A stretch of DNA of 64,000 bases from Halobacteria archaeon AArc-dxtr1. GTDB lineage: Archaea > Halobacteriota > Halobacteria > Halobacteriales > Natrialbaceae. The stretch spans positions 541,377-605,376 of the forward strand of contig JAOPJY010000001.1 in the NCBI GenBank assembly GCA_025517425.1. Direction: 5' to 3'. Both the position numbers and the translations under genes were made by a program. Below are positions 43,843 to 52,952 of the stretch, piece by piece (positions within the stretch are counted from its first letter, which is position 1; every line of letters begins with the position of its first letter). The notes beneath the pieces are model-generated. The model was given only the letters and a program-made list of their open reading frames with translations. It did not search any database and had not been told where the DNA came from.

Positions 43843-45588
43843 ATGGAGTTCGCCACGTTCGCAGACCGCGCCGCCGCGATCGACGCCGAGCCAGCGGATC
43901 TGGCGATCAGAGCACACGTCACGGGGCTCCTCGAGGCCGCGGGCGAGGACGTCGAAATCGTCGCCCGGTTCGTCCAGGGGCGGGTGTTTCCGGCCTGGGA
44001 CTCGACGACGCTCGACATCGGCCCGAGCGCCTGCTACGAGGCGATTGCCCGCGCGGCCGGGAAGAACGTCGGCGCCGACGACGTCGAAGAGCGACTCGCC
44101 GAGATCGGCGAAATCGGCGAGGTAGCAGCGAGCTACGAGTTTGGCGGCCAGCAGGGGTTGGCCGCGTTCACTGGCGGTGGTGGGGATGGCGGCGGAAACG
44201 GAGCTGACTCCCTCACCGTTCGGGACGTCTCCGACGTACTGGTCGATCTCGCGGCGGCGTCGGGATCAGGGAGTCAGGACCGCAAGGTCGATCTGCTGTT
44301 CGGCCTGTTCAACCGGTGTTCGAGCGATGAAGGGCGATACCTCGCTCGACTGGTCCTCTCGGAGATGCGCATCGGCGTCGGCGAGGGAACGGTCCGGGAC
44401 GCCATCGCGGAGGCGTTCGACGTCCCCGAAGATCGGGTCAAGCGCGCCCTGCAGGTGTCGAACGATTACGGGCGGGTCGCCCGGGTCGCTCGCGACGAGG
44501 GGCTCGCAGGGCTCGACGCGATGGACTTAGCGATCGGCCGGCCGGTCCAGGCGATGCTCGCGCAGGCGGGAACCGTCGTCGACGCCCTGGATGAGTGGGA
44601 GCGAGCCGCAGTGGAGTGGAAGTACGACGGCGCCAGGGTGCAAGTTCACTACGATCCCAACGCCGGGTCGGCGCAGGGTTCCTCGGCGGCCGACGAGCCG
44701 GGCGAGACGCGCGTCTTCTCCCGGAACATGGAGGAGGTCACCGACGCGCTCCCCGAGGTCGTCGAGTTCGCCGACGAACACCTCTCGGAACCAGTAATTC
44801 TGGACGGCGAGGTCGTCGCGGTCGACGACGCGGGCGAGCCCCTGCCCTTCCAGGAAGTTCTCAGACGCTTTCGCCGAAAACACGACGTTGCGAAGGCCCG
44901 CGAGGACGTTGCCGTCCGGCCGGTCTTTTTCGACTGCTTGCACGCCGACGGCGAGGACCTGTTGGACGAACCGCTGACGGAACGCCACGACCGCCTCGAG
45001 AGACTGCTCGCCGAGCGTCCGGGACAGGAGCCCGCAGACGTCCCGGGGCTCTCACTGCTGTGGATCACGGACGACGCCGACGAGATCGAAGCGATCGACG
45101 CCGAGGCGCTCGAATCGGGCCACGAGGGGATCATGCTCAAAGATCCCGGCTCGGCGTACTCACCGGGTCGCCGCGGGAAGCACTGGCGCAAGCGAAAGCC
45201 CGACGTCGAGACGCTCGACTGCGTCGTCACCGGCGCGGAGTGGGGCGAGGGACGACGGGCAACGTTCCTCGGCACCTTCGAACTCTCCGTTCGAAACGAG
45301 TCGACAGGCGATCTCGAGACCGTTGGCAAGGTCGCGACCGGGATTACGGACGAAACGCTCGCCGAACTCACCGAGCTACTCGAGCCACACGTCACCGCCG
45401 AGTCGGGCCAGGAAGTCACGCTCGAGCCGGCGGTCGTCTTCGAGGTCGGCTACGAGGAGATCCAGCGCTCGCCGACGTACTCCTCGGGCTATGCGCTGCG
45501 ATTTCCGCGCTTTCAGGCGGTCCGCCACGATAAGGATCCCGAGGACGCTGAGACGGTGGCGCGCCTCAAATCGCTGCACGCGGCGTAA
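43843..45588 (+). CDS. lig: ATP-dependent DNA ligase
   Basis: A 581-residue ligase I-type enzyme. There is an N-terminal helical DNA-binding domain (about 1-230), then the adenylation domain with the nucleotidyl-accepting Lys in AAVEWKYDGARVQVHY. VILDGEVVAVDDAG (motif III-like), FFDCLHADGEDLL, HEGIMLKDPGSAYSPGRRGKHWRKRKP (motifs IV/V) and a C-terminal OB domain follow. A Gly-rich insert lies near 107-120. It seals nicks in Okazaki fragments and repair. A TATA-like gttttacta about 28 nt upstream supports the ATG. Confidence 0.95.
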   Translation: MEFATFADRAAAIDAEPADLAIRAHVTGLLEAAGEDVEIVARFVQGRVFPAWDSTTLDIGPSACYEAIARAAGKNVGADDVEERLAEIGEIGEVAASYEFGGQQGLAAFTGGGGDGGGNGADSLTVRDVSDVLVDLAAASGSGSQDRKVDLLFGLFNRCSSDEGRYLARLVLSEMRIGVGEGTVRDAIAEAFDVPEDRVKRALQVSNDYGRVARVARDEGLAGLDAMDLAIGRPVQAMLAQAGTVVDALDEWERAAVEWKYDGARVQVHYDPNAGSAQGSSAADEPGETRVFSRNMEEVTDALPEVVEFADEHLSEPVILDGEVVAVDDAGEPLPFQEVLRRFRRKHDVAKAREDVAVRPVFFDCLHADGEDLLDEPLTERHDRLERLLAERPGQEPADVPGLSLLWITDDADEIEAIDAEALESGHEGIMLKDPGSAYSPGRRGKHWRKRKPDVETLDCVVTGAEWGEGRRATFLGTFELSVRNESTGDLETVGKVATGITDETLAELTELLEPHVTAESGQEVTLEPAVVFEVGYEEIQRSPTYSSGYALRFPRFQAVRHDKDPEDAETVARLKSLHAA

Positions 45589-45631
45589 TCGACCGGTGAT
45601 CGGAGACTTCTCGCCATCGAAACGAGCCGAT

Positions 45632-46861
45632 TCAGCCCCCGCTCTCTCCGACCAGATCGGCGTCCGTCGGCCCCTGGCCGTCGAACTCCGCAACGAAGCC
45701 GTCGAGCTTCTCGGGGTCGTCTGCGCCGAACAGCTGTCGGTCGGCGGTTGAGGACTCCTCGTCGACGCCGAGGCGCTCACAGACCAGATCGGCGGTTTCT
45801 GCTGCCATCTTCCGGTAGGTCGTGAGCTTCCCGCCGACGACGGTACAGCAGTTTTCGACGCCATCGTCGGCGTGATCGAGCCGGAAGAACCCTCGCGAGA
45901 TGCCCCGGGCGTCGCGGCTCGCCTCGTCGGGTTCGTACAGCGGTCGAACGCCCCACCACGAGCGCCGGACGGTCGCGTCGGCGACCGCGGGCAGCATCCG
46001 GGCACACTCCTCGGTCGTCCGGTCTATCTCCCAGTCTTCGGTCTCGTAGTCGTCGGGATCGTCGACCGGGACGCTCGTCGTCCCCAGAACCACTTCGCGC
46101 TCGTGGGGGACGACGATGTCGCCGTCGTCAGGGTCGCGACACCGGTTCAGGACGGGCCCGAGACCCTCGTACTCGACCGAGACCATCACGCCCCGCGTGG
46201 GGCGCATCTCGACGTCGAGTCCAGCCAGGTCGGCGACGGCTCCAGCGTAGGGGCCGGCCGCGTTGACGACGTACGCCGGTTCGACGGTGGTGCCGTCCTC
46301 GCCGCCAAGCGAGACTGACTGAATGTGCCCGTCGGCGACCGTCACGTCGGTGACCGGCGCGTGAGTACGAATCGTCGCACCGTGCTCGCGGGCGTCGGCT
46401 GCGTTGGCGGCGACGAGCCGCGAGGGGAGGACAACGCCGTCGGGGACGACCATCGCGCGCTCGACGGTCTCGGCGAGGCCAGGGACGCGCTCGCGGGCCG
46501 CGTCGCCGTCTATCTCCTCGGCAGGGATGCCGATCTCCTCACAGGCCTGACGCTTTTCGTCGAAGTAGGCCGGATCGTCGTCGGCCAACTGGACGAAGAG
46601 GCCGCCGGTCTCGCGGATGCAGGCGCTGGCGATCCGCCGGAGGATGCGGTTCTCCTCGAGACACTCGGCGGCGCCGGGACGGTCTGCCTCGGCGTACCTG
46701 GCGCCGCTGTGGAGCAGCCCGTGGGAGCTTCCGGAGGCGCCTGCGGCGAGCCCAGCGCGGTCGGCAAGCGCCACGTCAAGGCCCCGAAGGGCGAGGTCTC
46801 TCGCGATTCCGGCACCGGTCGCACCGCCGCCAACGACCAGCACATCGGTGTTCTCTTGCAT
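45632..46861 (-). CDS. GlpA-like FAD-dependent oxidoreductase without the C-terminal iron-sulfur domain
   Basis: A 409-residue DAO-family flavoprotein: DVLVVGGGATGAGIARDLALRGLDVALADR (FAD site), GASGSSHGLLHSGARYAEAD (glycerol-3-P dehydrogenase signature), VNAAGPYAGAVADLAG and VVGGKLTTYRKMAAETADLVC. Anaerobic GlpA normally continues with a [2Fe-2S] BFD-like domain to about 550-580 residues. This one stops early, and no glpB, glpC or glpK is adjacent. It may be a glycerol-3-phosphate oxidase-like paralogue using another acceptor. TATA-like sequence supports the ATG at 46861. Confidence 0.83.
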   Translation of the reverse strand: MQENTDVLVVGGGATGAGIARDLALRGLDVALADRAGLAAGASGSSHGLLHSGARYAEADRPGAAECLEENRILRRIASACIRETGGLFVQLADDDPAYFDEKRQACEEIGIPAEEIDGDAARERVPGLAETVERAMVVPDGVVLPSRLVAANAADAREHGATIRTHAPVTDVTVADGHIQSVSLGGEDGTTVEPAYVVNAAGPYAGAVADLAGLDVEMRPTRGVMVSVEYEGLGPVLNRCRDPDDGDIVVPHEREVVLGTTSVPVDDPDDYETEDWEIDRTTEECARMLPAVADATVRRSWWGVRPLYEPDEASRDARGISRGFFRLDHADDGVENCCTVVGGKLTTYRKMAAETADLVCERLGVDEESSTADRQLFGADDPEKLDGFVAEFDGQGPTDADLVGESGG

Positions 46862-47012
46862 ACCGTATCGGAGGGACTCGAGACCCACATAGCTTTCAGT
46901 ATCGGCACTCCGAGTCAGTGCCAGTCCCGTCGAGCCAGCCGCCGGTATCAACCGGGGTACGGACCGATGATAGGTGAGCACGCTTAAGACTCGGGACCAA
47001 CTGGAGTGGCGT

Positions 47013-48164
47013 ATGAACCCACGCGATCTGTCCGACCACGTCGCCTACCAGGCTGGCCGGGGGATCGAGGAGGTCGCCCGCGAACTCGACCGGGACCCCG
47101 CCGAGTTCGTCAAGCTCGCCTCGAACGAAAATCCCCACGGGCCATCGCCCGCTGCCACCGTCGCGATTCGTGAGACTTCTGCCACCGTCAGCTCATACCC
47201 CAAAGCCGCCCACGCCGATCTCACGGCCGCTATCGCCGGCGAGTGGGACGTTGGGAGCGAGCAGATCTGGCTGGCAAACGGCGGCGACGGTGCCCTGGAC
47301 TATCTCCACCGAGCGACGCTCGAACCGGGTGACGAAATCCTCGTTCCCGACCCCGGCTTTGCCTACTACGGGATGAGCGCACGTTTCCATCACGGTGATG
47401 TTGCGACCTACCCCGTCGAACGCGAGGACGACTTCGAACAGACCGCAGACGCCGTCCTATCGGCGTACGACGGCGAGCGTATCGTCTACCTCACGAGTCC
47501 ACACAATCCGACGGGGACGACCGTCCCGCTCGAGGACGTTCGACAGGTCGCCGCCGAAACCGACGACGAGACTCTCGTGGTCGTCGACGAGGCCTACGGT
47601 GAGTTCGCCGACGTCGAGAGCGCCGCTGGGCTGATCGACGGCTGTGACGGTGCAGCCGGATCGGTCGAAGAGACAGAGGCTCGCGACGACGTCGCCGTCT
47701 TACGCACCTTCTCGAAAGCGTACGGTCTGGCCGGCGTCCGCCTCGGATACGCCATCGTCCCCGAACCGTGGGCCGACGCCTACGCTCGCGTGAACACGCC
47801 GTTCGCGGCGAGCGAGTTGGCCTGTCGGGCCGGCATGGCCGCCCTCGGCGACGAGGAACACGTCCGTCGGACCGTCGAGACCGCCTGCGAATCCCGCGCG
47901 TACATGCAGGCTGAGATCGATGCCCACGTCTGGCCCAGCGAGGGCAACTTCGTCCTCGTCGCAGTCGGCGACGCGAACGCGGTCGCCGAGGCGATGCAAG
48001 AGCGCGGCGTCATCGTCCGCGACTGCACGAGCTTCGGCCTGCCCGGCTGCATCCGGATCACCTGTGGCACCGAGGACGAAACCCAGCGGGCCGTCGAGAC
48101 GCTAAACGAGGTGCTCGCGTCGGGAATCGGCGATACCGACGCCGCGGGGGTGGGCGACGCGTGA
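47013..48164 (+). CDS. hisC: Histidinol-phosphate aminotransferase
   Basis: A 383-residue class I/II aminotransferase: FVKLASNENPHGPSPAA at the start, YLTSPHNPTGTTVPL, VVVDEAYGEFAD, and the PLP-Lys motif VLRTFSKAYGLAGVRLGYAI. It converts imidazole-acetol phosphate to histidinol phosphate. A TATA-like cttaaga lies about 28 nt upstream. The stop overlaps the GTG of the next gene (GTGA), making a three-gene operon with an adenylate kinase-like and a CDP-alcohol transferase gene. Confidence 0.9.
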   Translation: MNPRDLSDHVAYQAGRGIEEVARELDRDPAEFVKLASNENPHGPSPAATVAIRETSATVSSYPKAAHADLTAAIAGEWDVGSEQIWLANGGDGALDYLHRATLEPGDEILVPDPGFAYYGMSARFHHGDVATYPVEREDDFEQTADAVLSAYDGERIVYLTSPHNPTGTTVPLEDVRQVAAETDDETLVVVDEAYGEFADVESAAGLIDGCDGAAGSVEETEARDDVAVLRTFSKAYGLAGVRLGYAIVPEPWADAYARVNTPFAASELACRAGMAALGDEEHVRRTVETACESRAYMQAEIDAHVWPSEGNFVLVAVGDANAVAEAMQERGVIVRDCTSFGLPGCIRITCGTEDETQRAVETLNEVLASGIGDTDAAGVGDA

Positions 48165-48697
48165 GAGTCGCCGTCACCGGCACACCCGGAACCGGAAAGA
48201 CCACCGCGACCGAACTGCTTGCGGATCGACTCGGGCCGGAATCCGAACTGCCCGACCTCGACGTGGTCCACGTCAACGAGATCCTCGAATCCGAGGGGCT
48301 GTACACCGACGTCGACGCGGAGCGCGAGAGCAAGGTCGCAGACCTCGAGGCGCTCGACGACCGCTTCGCAGACCGTGACGACGTCCTTCTCGAGTCACAT
48401 CTCGCCCACCACCTCCCGGCTGACCGCGTAGTCGTTCTCCGGTGTCACCCCGAGGAGCTCGAGGAGCGCCTGCTCGAGCGAGGTGAGAGCGAGGCCAAGG
48501 CGGCCGAGAACGCCGAGAGCGAGGCACTCGACGTCGTACTCGCGGAGGCGGTCGAGCGCCACGGGCTCGAGGCCGTTTACGAGATTGACACCACCGATCG
48601 GGACCCGGCGGACGTCGCCGACGCGCTGGCGACGGTCGTCACCGGCGAGCGGGAGCCGAGCGCGGGAACCGTCGACTTCGTGGGGTATCTCTCGTGA
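48161..48697 (+). CDS. Fap7/hCINAP-type adenylate kinase family protein
   Basis: A 178-residue P-loop NTPase from GTG 48161. It has VAVTGTPGTGKTTATELLA (Walker A), VVHVNEILESEGLYTDVDAER and LLESHLAHHLPADRVVVLRCHPEELEERL, matching archaeal Fap7-like kinases linked to 40S/30S ribosome maturation. It overlaps hisC by 4 nt and the next gene by 4 nt, so the three genes are translationally coupled although functionally mixed. Either nucleotide homeostasis or ribosome assembly is plausible. Confidence 0.87.
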   Translation: MRVAVTGTPGTGKTTATELLADRLGPESELPDLDVVHVNEILESEGLYTDVDAERESKVADLEALDDRFADRDDVLLESHLAHHLPADRVVVLRCHPEELEERLLERGESEAKAAENAESEALDVVLAEAVERHGLEAVYEIDTTDRDPADVADALATVVTGEREPSAGTVDFVGYLS

Positions 48698-49305
48698 CCC
48701 TCGATCAGCTTCGACCCTACGTCTCGCGGTTTCTGAACCCCTTCGTCAAGGGGTTCGACCGAATCGGCATGACGCCCGACGGGGTGAGCGTGATCGCGTT
48801 CCTGATGGCTGTCGGGGCCGCCGTCGCCTTCCTACTCGGTGGCCGGGCTCACCCGGTATGGTACGCTGTCGGGGCCGCACTCGTCTTCGCAAACGGTTGG
48901 CTCGACATCGTCGACGGTGCGCTCGCGCGCGAACAAGGAATCGCATCGCCCGGTGGTGACCTGCTCGATCACGTCCTCGATCGGTACGCCGACATCGTGC
49001 TGATCGCCGGCCTGGCCGCCGGCGTCGACGAGTACTTCCTTGGTTTGCTCGCGGTGACGGGCGTGCTGATGACCTCCTACCTGGGGACCCAGGCCCAGGC
49101 CGTGGGTTTAGACCGCGTTTACGGCGGCCTCGTCGGGCGAGCAGACCGCCTCGCGATCATCGGAATCGTCGGCTTTCTTGCCTACCCGTTCAGTGATGCC
49201 GTCGGCGGGCTGACGCTGATCGGTTGGCTGCTGGTCTTCCTGGCGGTCGTCGGCCACCTGACCGCCCTCCAGCGCTTTTTCTACTCCTGGACGGCGCTCG
49301 ACTGA
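48694..49305 (+). CDS. CDP-alcohol phosphatidyltransferase family protein (archaeal phospholipid synthase)
   Basis: A 203-residue membrane enzyme from GTG 48694. The CDP-OH-P motif is complete: DIVDGALAREQGIASPGGDLLDHVLDRYAD fits DGxxAR(x8)GxxxD(x3)D. Several hydrophobic segments surround it. Archaeal members join CDP-archaeol to inositol phosphate, serine or glycerol phosphate. Similarity of length and the RFLNPFVKGFDRIGMTPDGVS start suggest an archaetidylinositol phosphate synthase type. The substrate is inferred only. Confidence 0.87.
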   Translation: MTLDQLRPYVSRFLNPFVKGFDRIGMTPDGVSVIAFLMAVGAAVAFLLGGRAHPVWYAVGAALVFANGWLDIVDGALAREQGIASPGGDLLDHVLDRYADIVLIAGLAAGVDEYFLGLLAVTGVLMTSYLGTQAQAVGLDRVYGGLVGRADRLAIIGIVGFLAYPFSDAVGGLTLIGWLLVFLAVVGHLTALQRFFYSWTALD

Positions 49306-49364
49306 GCCGAACTGGCTGGCAAGGCGCCGCATGCTTTATCAGTCGCCGCGATATAGAGCCGGGT

Positions 49365-49916
49365 ATGGTTCAGTGCGAGATGTGTGGCGCCGAGACGTCG
49401 TCCCCGAAGACCATCAAAGTCGAGGGCGCGAAGCTGGACGTGTGCTCGAACTGTACCGACTTCGGTACCGAAGTCAGACAGCCCGGTTCCGGATCGAGCA
49501 CGTCCACGAAATACTCGACGAGTTCGAGTTCGGGGAGTAGCGGATCCAGCTCGACTGGCGGCTCAACGGGGTCGTCGAGTCGCTCTTCGGGCTCCGGTGG
49601 CTCCGGTGGCCGCTCGGATATGTTCGACGACATGGACGAACTCGTCGCGGATTACGACGGCCGCATCCGTCGCGCACGAGAAGGAAAAGGGCTCAGCCAG
49701 TCGGATCTGGCTAACGAGCTAAACGAGAAAGCCAGCCTGATCCGCAAGCTAGAGCGTGGTGACACGCTACCCAGCGACGGCGTCCAGTCAAAACTCGAGC
49801 GGTTCCTCGAGATCAGTTTAACCGGTGAGGGCGGTTCGAGCGGAGACACCGAGTGGGAGGGTGGCTCTTCCTCCGGAAGCTACACCCTCGGCGACGTCGT
49901 CAAACGGAAGGACTGA
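49365..49916 (+). CDS. mbf1: Multiprotein bridging factor 1 (MBF1-like) transcription factor
   Basis: A 183-residue protein: N-terminal zinc ribbon ([30 protein letters not shown]), a Ser/Gly-rich low-complexity linker at about 45-85, then a Cro/C1-type HTH ([53 protein letters not shown]). Archaeal MBF1 is a widely conserved transcription or ribosome-associated factor. A TATA-like gctttatc near 49333-49340 gives a leaderless start. The linker is longer and more Ser-rich than in most archaeal MBF1 proteins. Confidence 0.93.
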   Translation: MVQCEMCGAETSSPKTIKVEGAKLDVCSNCTDFGTEVRQPGSGSSTSTKYSTSSSSGSSGSSSTGGSTGSSSRSSGSGGSGGRSDMFDDMDELVADYDGRIRRAREGKGLSQSDLANELNEKASLIRKLERGDTLPSDGVQSKLERFLEISLTGEGGSSGDTEWEGGSSSGSYTLGDVVKRKD

Positions 49917-49986
49917 GCATCCAGTCGGTCGTCTCGAGCGGTTCGCCCGCCGAAACCTATTTCCTGTCGGCAGACCCCTCTCCTGT

Positions 49987-50631
49987 ATGTTCGTCCTCGT
50001 CAACCTGAAGACGTACCCGTGTGATCCTGTCGCCGTCGCCGAGGCGGTTCGCGACGTCGCCGACGAGACCGACGCGAGAGTCGCCGTCGCACCGCAGGCA
50101 GCCCACCTCGAACGCGTCGCCGAGACGGGCGTCGAGACCTGGGCCCAACACGTCGACGCAATCGAACACGGGAGCAACACCGGCCACGCCCTCGCCGAAA
50201 GCGTCGCCGACGCGGGCGCCGTGGGTACGCTGCTCAATCACTCCGAGCGCCGGCTGACGCTCGCCGAGATCGACGGGGGCGTCCAGGCTGCCGAGCGAGC
50301 CGGGCTGGAGACGGTCGTCTGTGCGAACAACCCGGCCCAGATCGGGGCGGCGGCCGCGCTCGGTCCGGACGCGGTCGCAGTCGAACCCCCGGAACTCATC
50401 GGTACGGGGACGCCCGTGAGTCAGGCCGATCCCGACGTCGTCCGAGACGCCGTCGCGGCCGCGGAGTCGGTCGACGACTCGGTCACAGTCCTCTGTGGGG
50501 CGGGCATCTCGACGGGCGACGACGTCACGGCTGCTGCCGACCTCGGCGCCGAGGGCGTCTTGCTGGCCAGCGGCGTCGCGAAGGCCGACGACCCGGCCGC
50601 CGCGCTCGCGGCTCTCGTCAAACCACTATAA
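49987..50631 (+). CDS. tpiA: Triosephosphate isomerase
   Basis: A 214-residue archaeal-size TIM. Catalytic residues are visible: Lys in [10 protein letters not shown], His in [12 protein letters not shown], Glu in [14 protein letters not shown], and the phosphate-binding [12 protein letters not shown] and [14 protein letters not shown]. It interconverts dihydroxyacetone phosphate and glyceraldehyde-3-P. The start has a TATA-like ctatttcc about 27 nt upstream. Confidence 0.96.
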   Translation: MFVLVNLKTYPCDPVAVAEAVRDVADETDARVAVAPQAAHLERVAETGVETWAQHVDAIEHGSNTGHALAESVADAGAVGTLLNHSERRLTLAEIDGGVQAAERAGLETVVCANNPAQIGAAAALGPDAVAVEPPELIGTGTPVSQADPDVVRDAVAAAESVDDSVTVLCGAGISTGDDVTAAADLGAEGVLLASGVAKADDPAAALAALVKPL

Positions 50632-50697
50632 CGCGTCCGCGGCGTACAGGCGCCGACAAACCGGGACTGCAATAGGCGTGCGATCCCGACTGTTCGT

Positions 50698-51117
50698 ATG
50701 AGTGTTCGATCGGTACTCGAACGAGACGGCGGCCGCGAGGCGATCGTCCTCGGAGTCGTCGACGTCGCACTGCTGACCGGGTTGGTGCTCTACGGCCACG
50801 TACACCACGGCGGCGATCCGCTCTCGGATCCGGCGGGCGCCGCGGAGACGGCGCTTCCCTTTCTGCTCGGCTGGCTCGCCATCGCGCTCCTCGGCGGCGT
50901 CTACCGCCGGCACGTCTACGCTGACCCGATCAGTGCCGCTCGCCTCACGGCTGTCTGCTGGATCGCGGCGGCCAACATCGGCCTCCTGGTTCGGTCTTCG
51001 CCAGAGATACAGGGCGGTGTCGCATACCCATTTGGCATCGTGATGACCGGTATCGGGCTGGTCGCACTCCTCGCCTGGCGGGTTGGGTATGCGGTGTTTG
51101 CGACACGAAACGAGTGA
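50698..51117 (+). CDS. DUF3054-type membrane protein
   Basis: A 139-residue protein with four hydrophobic helices: IVLGVVDVALLTGLVLYGHV, ALPFLLGWLAIALLGGVY, RLTAVCWIAAANIGLLVR and PFGIVMTGIGLVALLAWRVGYAVF. The opening with a VVDV helix and the HHGGDPL loop fits the DUF3054 family, of unknown function. A TATA-like caataggcg lies upstream of the ATG. Confidence 0.78.
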   Translation: MSVRSVLERDGGREAIVLGVVDVALLTGLVLYGHVHHGGDPLSDPAGAAETALPFLLGWLAIALLGGVYRRHVYADPISAARLTAVCWIAAANIGLLVRSSPEIQGGVAYPFGIVMTGIGLVALLAWRVGYAVFATRNE

Positions 51118-51626
51118 GTTCCGTCGGGGAACCGCCGAGGCACTCGGTTACTGTAGATTCTGACGACCGACCTGTGAACGGAGTCGACCCGAGACTCCAG
51201 CGGTTTCGAACGGATCAGCAGTGTGGGCCGTTAGCACAATCTTTCGGTGCCGAGTGGTTGTCGATTGAACTATTGCCCGTTCAAATCCATATACGATCTC
51301 GAATATATCACGACTCAGATACAGTCGAAAACCGGCCGAATTAATCTCCACGATAATTATTGTGGAACCGGTCATATCTGGCAAGAATTGCAAACCCCGC
51401 CTACAGACACACAAACTCGGGTTTAGGGGATTCTCTCCGAGTCAGTTGATCGGTCACTCACTCTGATCAATACGCTTCGCCGTGGATTTTTGCGCCCGTT
51501 AGTCACAAATATCCACTTCATAAGTTATACAAATCCAGCACTCCAAATACGGGTGGTAGACAAATCCAGTATCAAGCGATTATGAAAAACGCTTATATGC
51601 TTATTCCACATATGATAGTATAGATT
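51118..51626. other. AT-rich intergenic region, no gene
   Basis: About 509 nt, the longest gene-free stretch in the window and clearly AT-richer than its surroundings. I find no coding frame with halophilic composition, no tRNA and no transposase remnant. It contains a near-perfect 20-bp palindrome at 51347-51366 and, at its right end, the promoter cttatatg (about 51592-51599) for the next small gene. Confidence 0.6.
51347..51366. promoter_or_regulatory. 20-bp near-perfect palindrome in AT-rich spacer
   Basis: tccacgataattattgtgga reads the same on both strands apart from one G/T pair, with ccgg flanking both sides nearby. It could be a dimeric regulator site. No adjacent gene start is close enough to assign a target. 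Confidence 0.35.
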
Positions 51627-51842
51627 ATGACTGGATACTACGACATTGTTCTCGGCCTGATCCCAGTCGCACTGCTCGGCATCACTGCCGCCCTCACCGT
51701 AGTCGGTATCTCGATGACAGCTGCCGTACCCATCGCCTCGGTAGTCGCAATCGCCTTGATCGGCCACGCGATGTTCGTCAACGCGCCAATGGACGGGCGC
51801 GATGGGCAGAATACGGCCCGCCCGCCGATGAACACCGAGTAA
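51627..51842 (+). CDS. Small two-helix membrane protein
   Basis: 71 residues with two hydrophobic helices (IVLGLIPVALLGITAALTVVGI and AVPIASVVAIALIGHAMFV) and a polar tail (NAPMDGRDGQNTARPPMNTE). A strong TATA-like cttatatg about 30 nt upstream marks a leaderless start. I know it only as a conserved haloarchaeal type without function. Confidence 0.72.
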   Translation: MTGYYDIVLGLIPVALLGITAALTVVGISMTAAVPIASVVAIALIGHAMFVNAPMDGRDGQNTARPPMNTE

Positions 51843-51874
51843 GGTTTTCTGCGCTTCGTCTCCTTGTCTTGGCC

Positions 51875-52870
51875 GTGACCGAGACCCTGTTTCTGACTGA
51901 CGACGATATCTCCGGCCTCGCGACGCCCGCCGAGTACGTTGATGCCGTCCGCAACGCCTACCGACAGCGCGGCGAGGGCGCGCCCGCAAAGCCCCGATCG
52001 GCGCTGTTTCAGTCCGACCCTGGCGGAATGCTGACCGCCTACGGGGCGATCCTTCCCGAGATGGGAGCAATGGGCGGCTACATGTACTCTGCGGGGTTCG
52101 GGAAATCGGACGCCTGGTTCGTCGCGCCGCTGTTCGACGCCGAGAGCGGCGAGCTCCTCGCGTTGCTCGATGGCGCGCGGATGAACCCGCTGAAAACCGG
52201 TGCGGCTGGTGCCGTCGGCGTCGACGCGTTGGCCCGCGAGGACGCCGCGACGCTCGCAGTCATCGGGAGTGGGCCACAGGCCCGTGGTCAGCTCCGGGCG
52301 ACCGCGACGGTCTGCGAGTTCGAGACCGTTCGGGTCTACTCGCCGACCCGACAGCACCGCGAGGAGTTCGCCGCAACGTTTGCGACGGAACTGGCGGCCG
52401 ACGTCCACGCCGTCGACTCGAGCACGGCGGCAGTCTCGGGGGCTGACGTCGTGGTTACGGCGACGACCGCCAGCGATCCAGTGTTCGACGGCGCGGACCT
52501 CGAGCCGGGCACACACGTCACCGCGATGGGCCAGTACCATCCGAAAAAGCGCGAGCTAGACGCTCGAACGATCGAGCGTGCGACCTACGTTCCGGATCTG
52601 CGAGCGCGGGTAGACCAGGACGCCGGCTCGTTCCTCGCCGCTCTCGAGGCAGGTGTCGTCGCAGACGACCACGTCCACGCCGAACTCGGCGAGGTCGTCG
52701 CCGGCGTCGAACCGGGACGGACGAGCGCCGAGGAAATTACCGTCTTCGACAGCGGCGGCACGGCGATCGAGACAGTAGCTGCGGCGAATCTCCTCTACGA
52801 ACGCGCTCGGGAGCAGGGACTGGGAACCGAGTTGCCGATTACCTCCGCAAGCGAGGCGTTTTCCGGCTGA
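51875..52870 (+). CDS. Ornithine cyclodeaminase / mu-crystallin family protein
   Basis: 331 residues from GTG 51875, with a TATA-like ggttttct about 30 nt upstream. A TTG at 51869 is also in frame. It has a substrate domain with GGYMYSAGFGKSDA and LDGARMNPLKTGAAGAVGVDAL, then a Rossmann NAD site ATLAVIGSGPQARGQLRA, VVVTATTASDPVFDG and MGQYHPKKREL. Archaeal members include alanine dehydrogenases as well as ornithine cyclodeaminases, and the sequence does not separate these. Confidence 0.87.
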   Translation: MTETLFLTDDDISGLATPAEYVDAVRNAYRQRGEGAPAKPRSALFQSDPGGMLTAYGAILPEMGAMGGYMYSAGFGKSDAWFVAPLFDAESGELLALLDGARMNPLKTGAAGAVGVDALAREDAATLAVIGSGPQARGQLRATATVCEFETVRVYSPTRQHREEFAATFATELAADVHAVDSSTAAVSGADVVVTATTASDPVFDGADLEPGTHVTAMGQYHPKKRELDARTIERATYVPDLRARVDQDAGSFLAALEAGVVADDHVHAELGEVVAGVEPGRTSAEEITVFDSGGTAIETVAAANLLYERAREQGLGTELPITSASEAFSG

Positions 52871-52952
52871 GCGGTGACAGTACCCTGATCGGGGCGTCCA
52901 CACGGCAGCCTGCAGGTGAGGCCCTTTTTGCCGACCGGCCCAAAGCCCGCAC

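Noticed and set aside
51280..51300. cccgttcaaatcc resembling a tRNA T arm
   Set aside because: No complementary stem and no cloverleaf around it.
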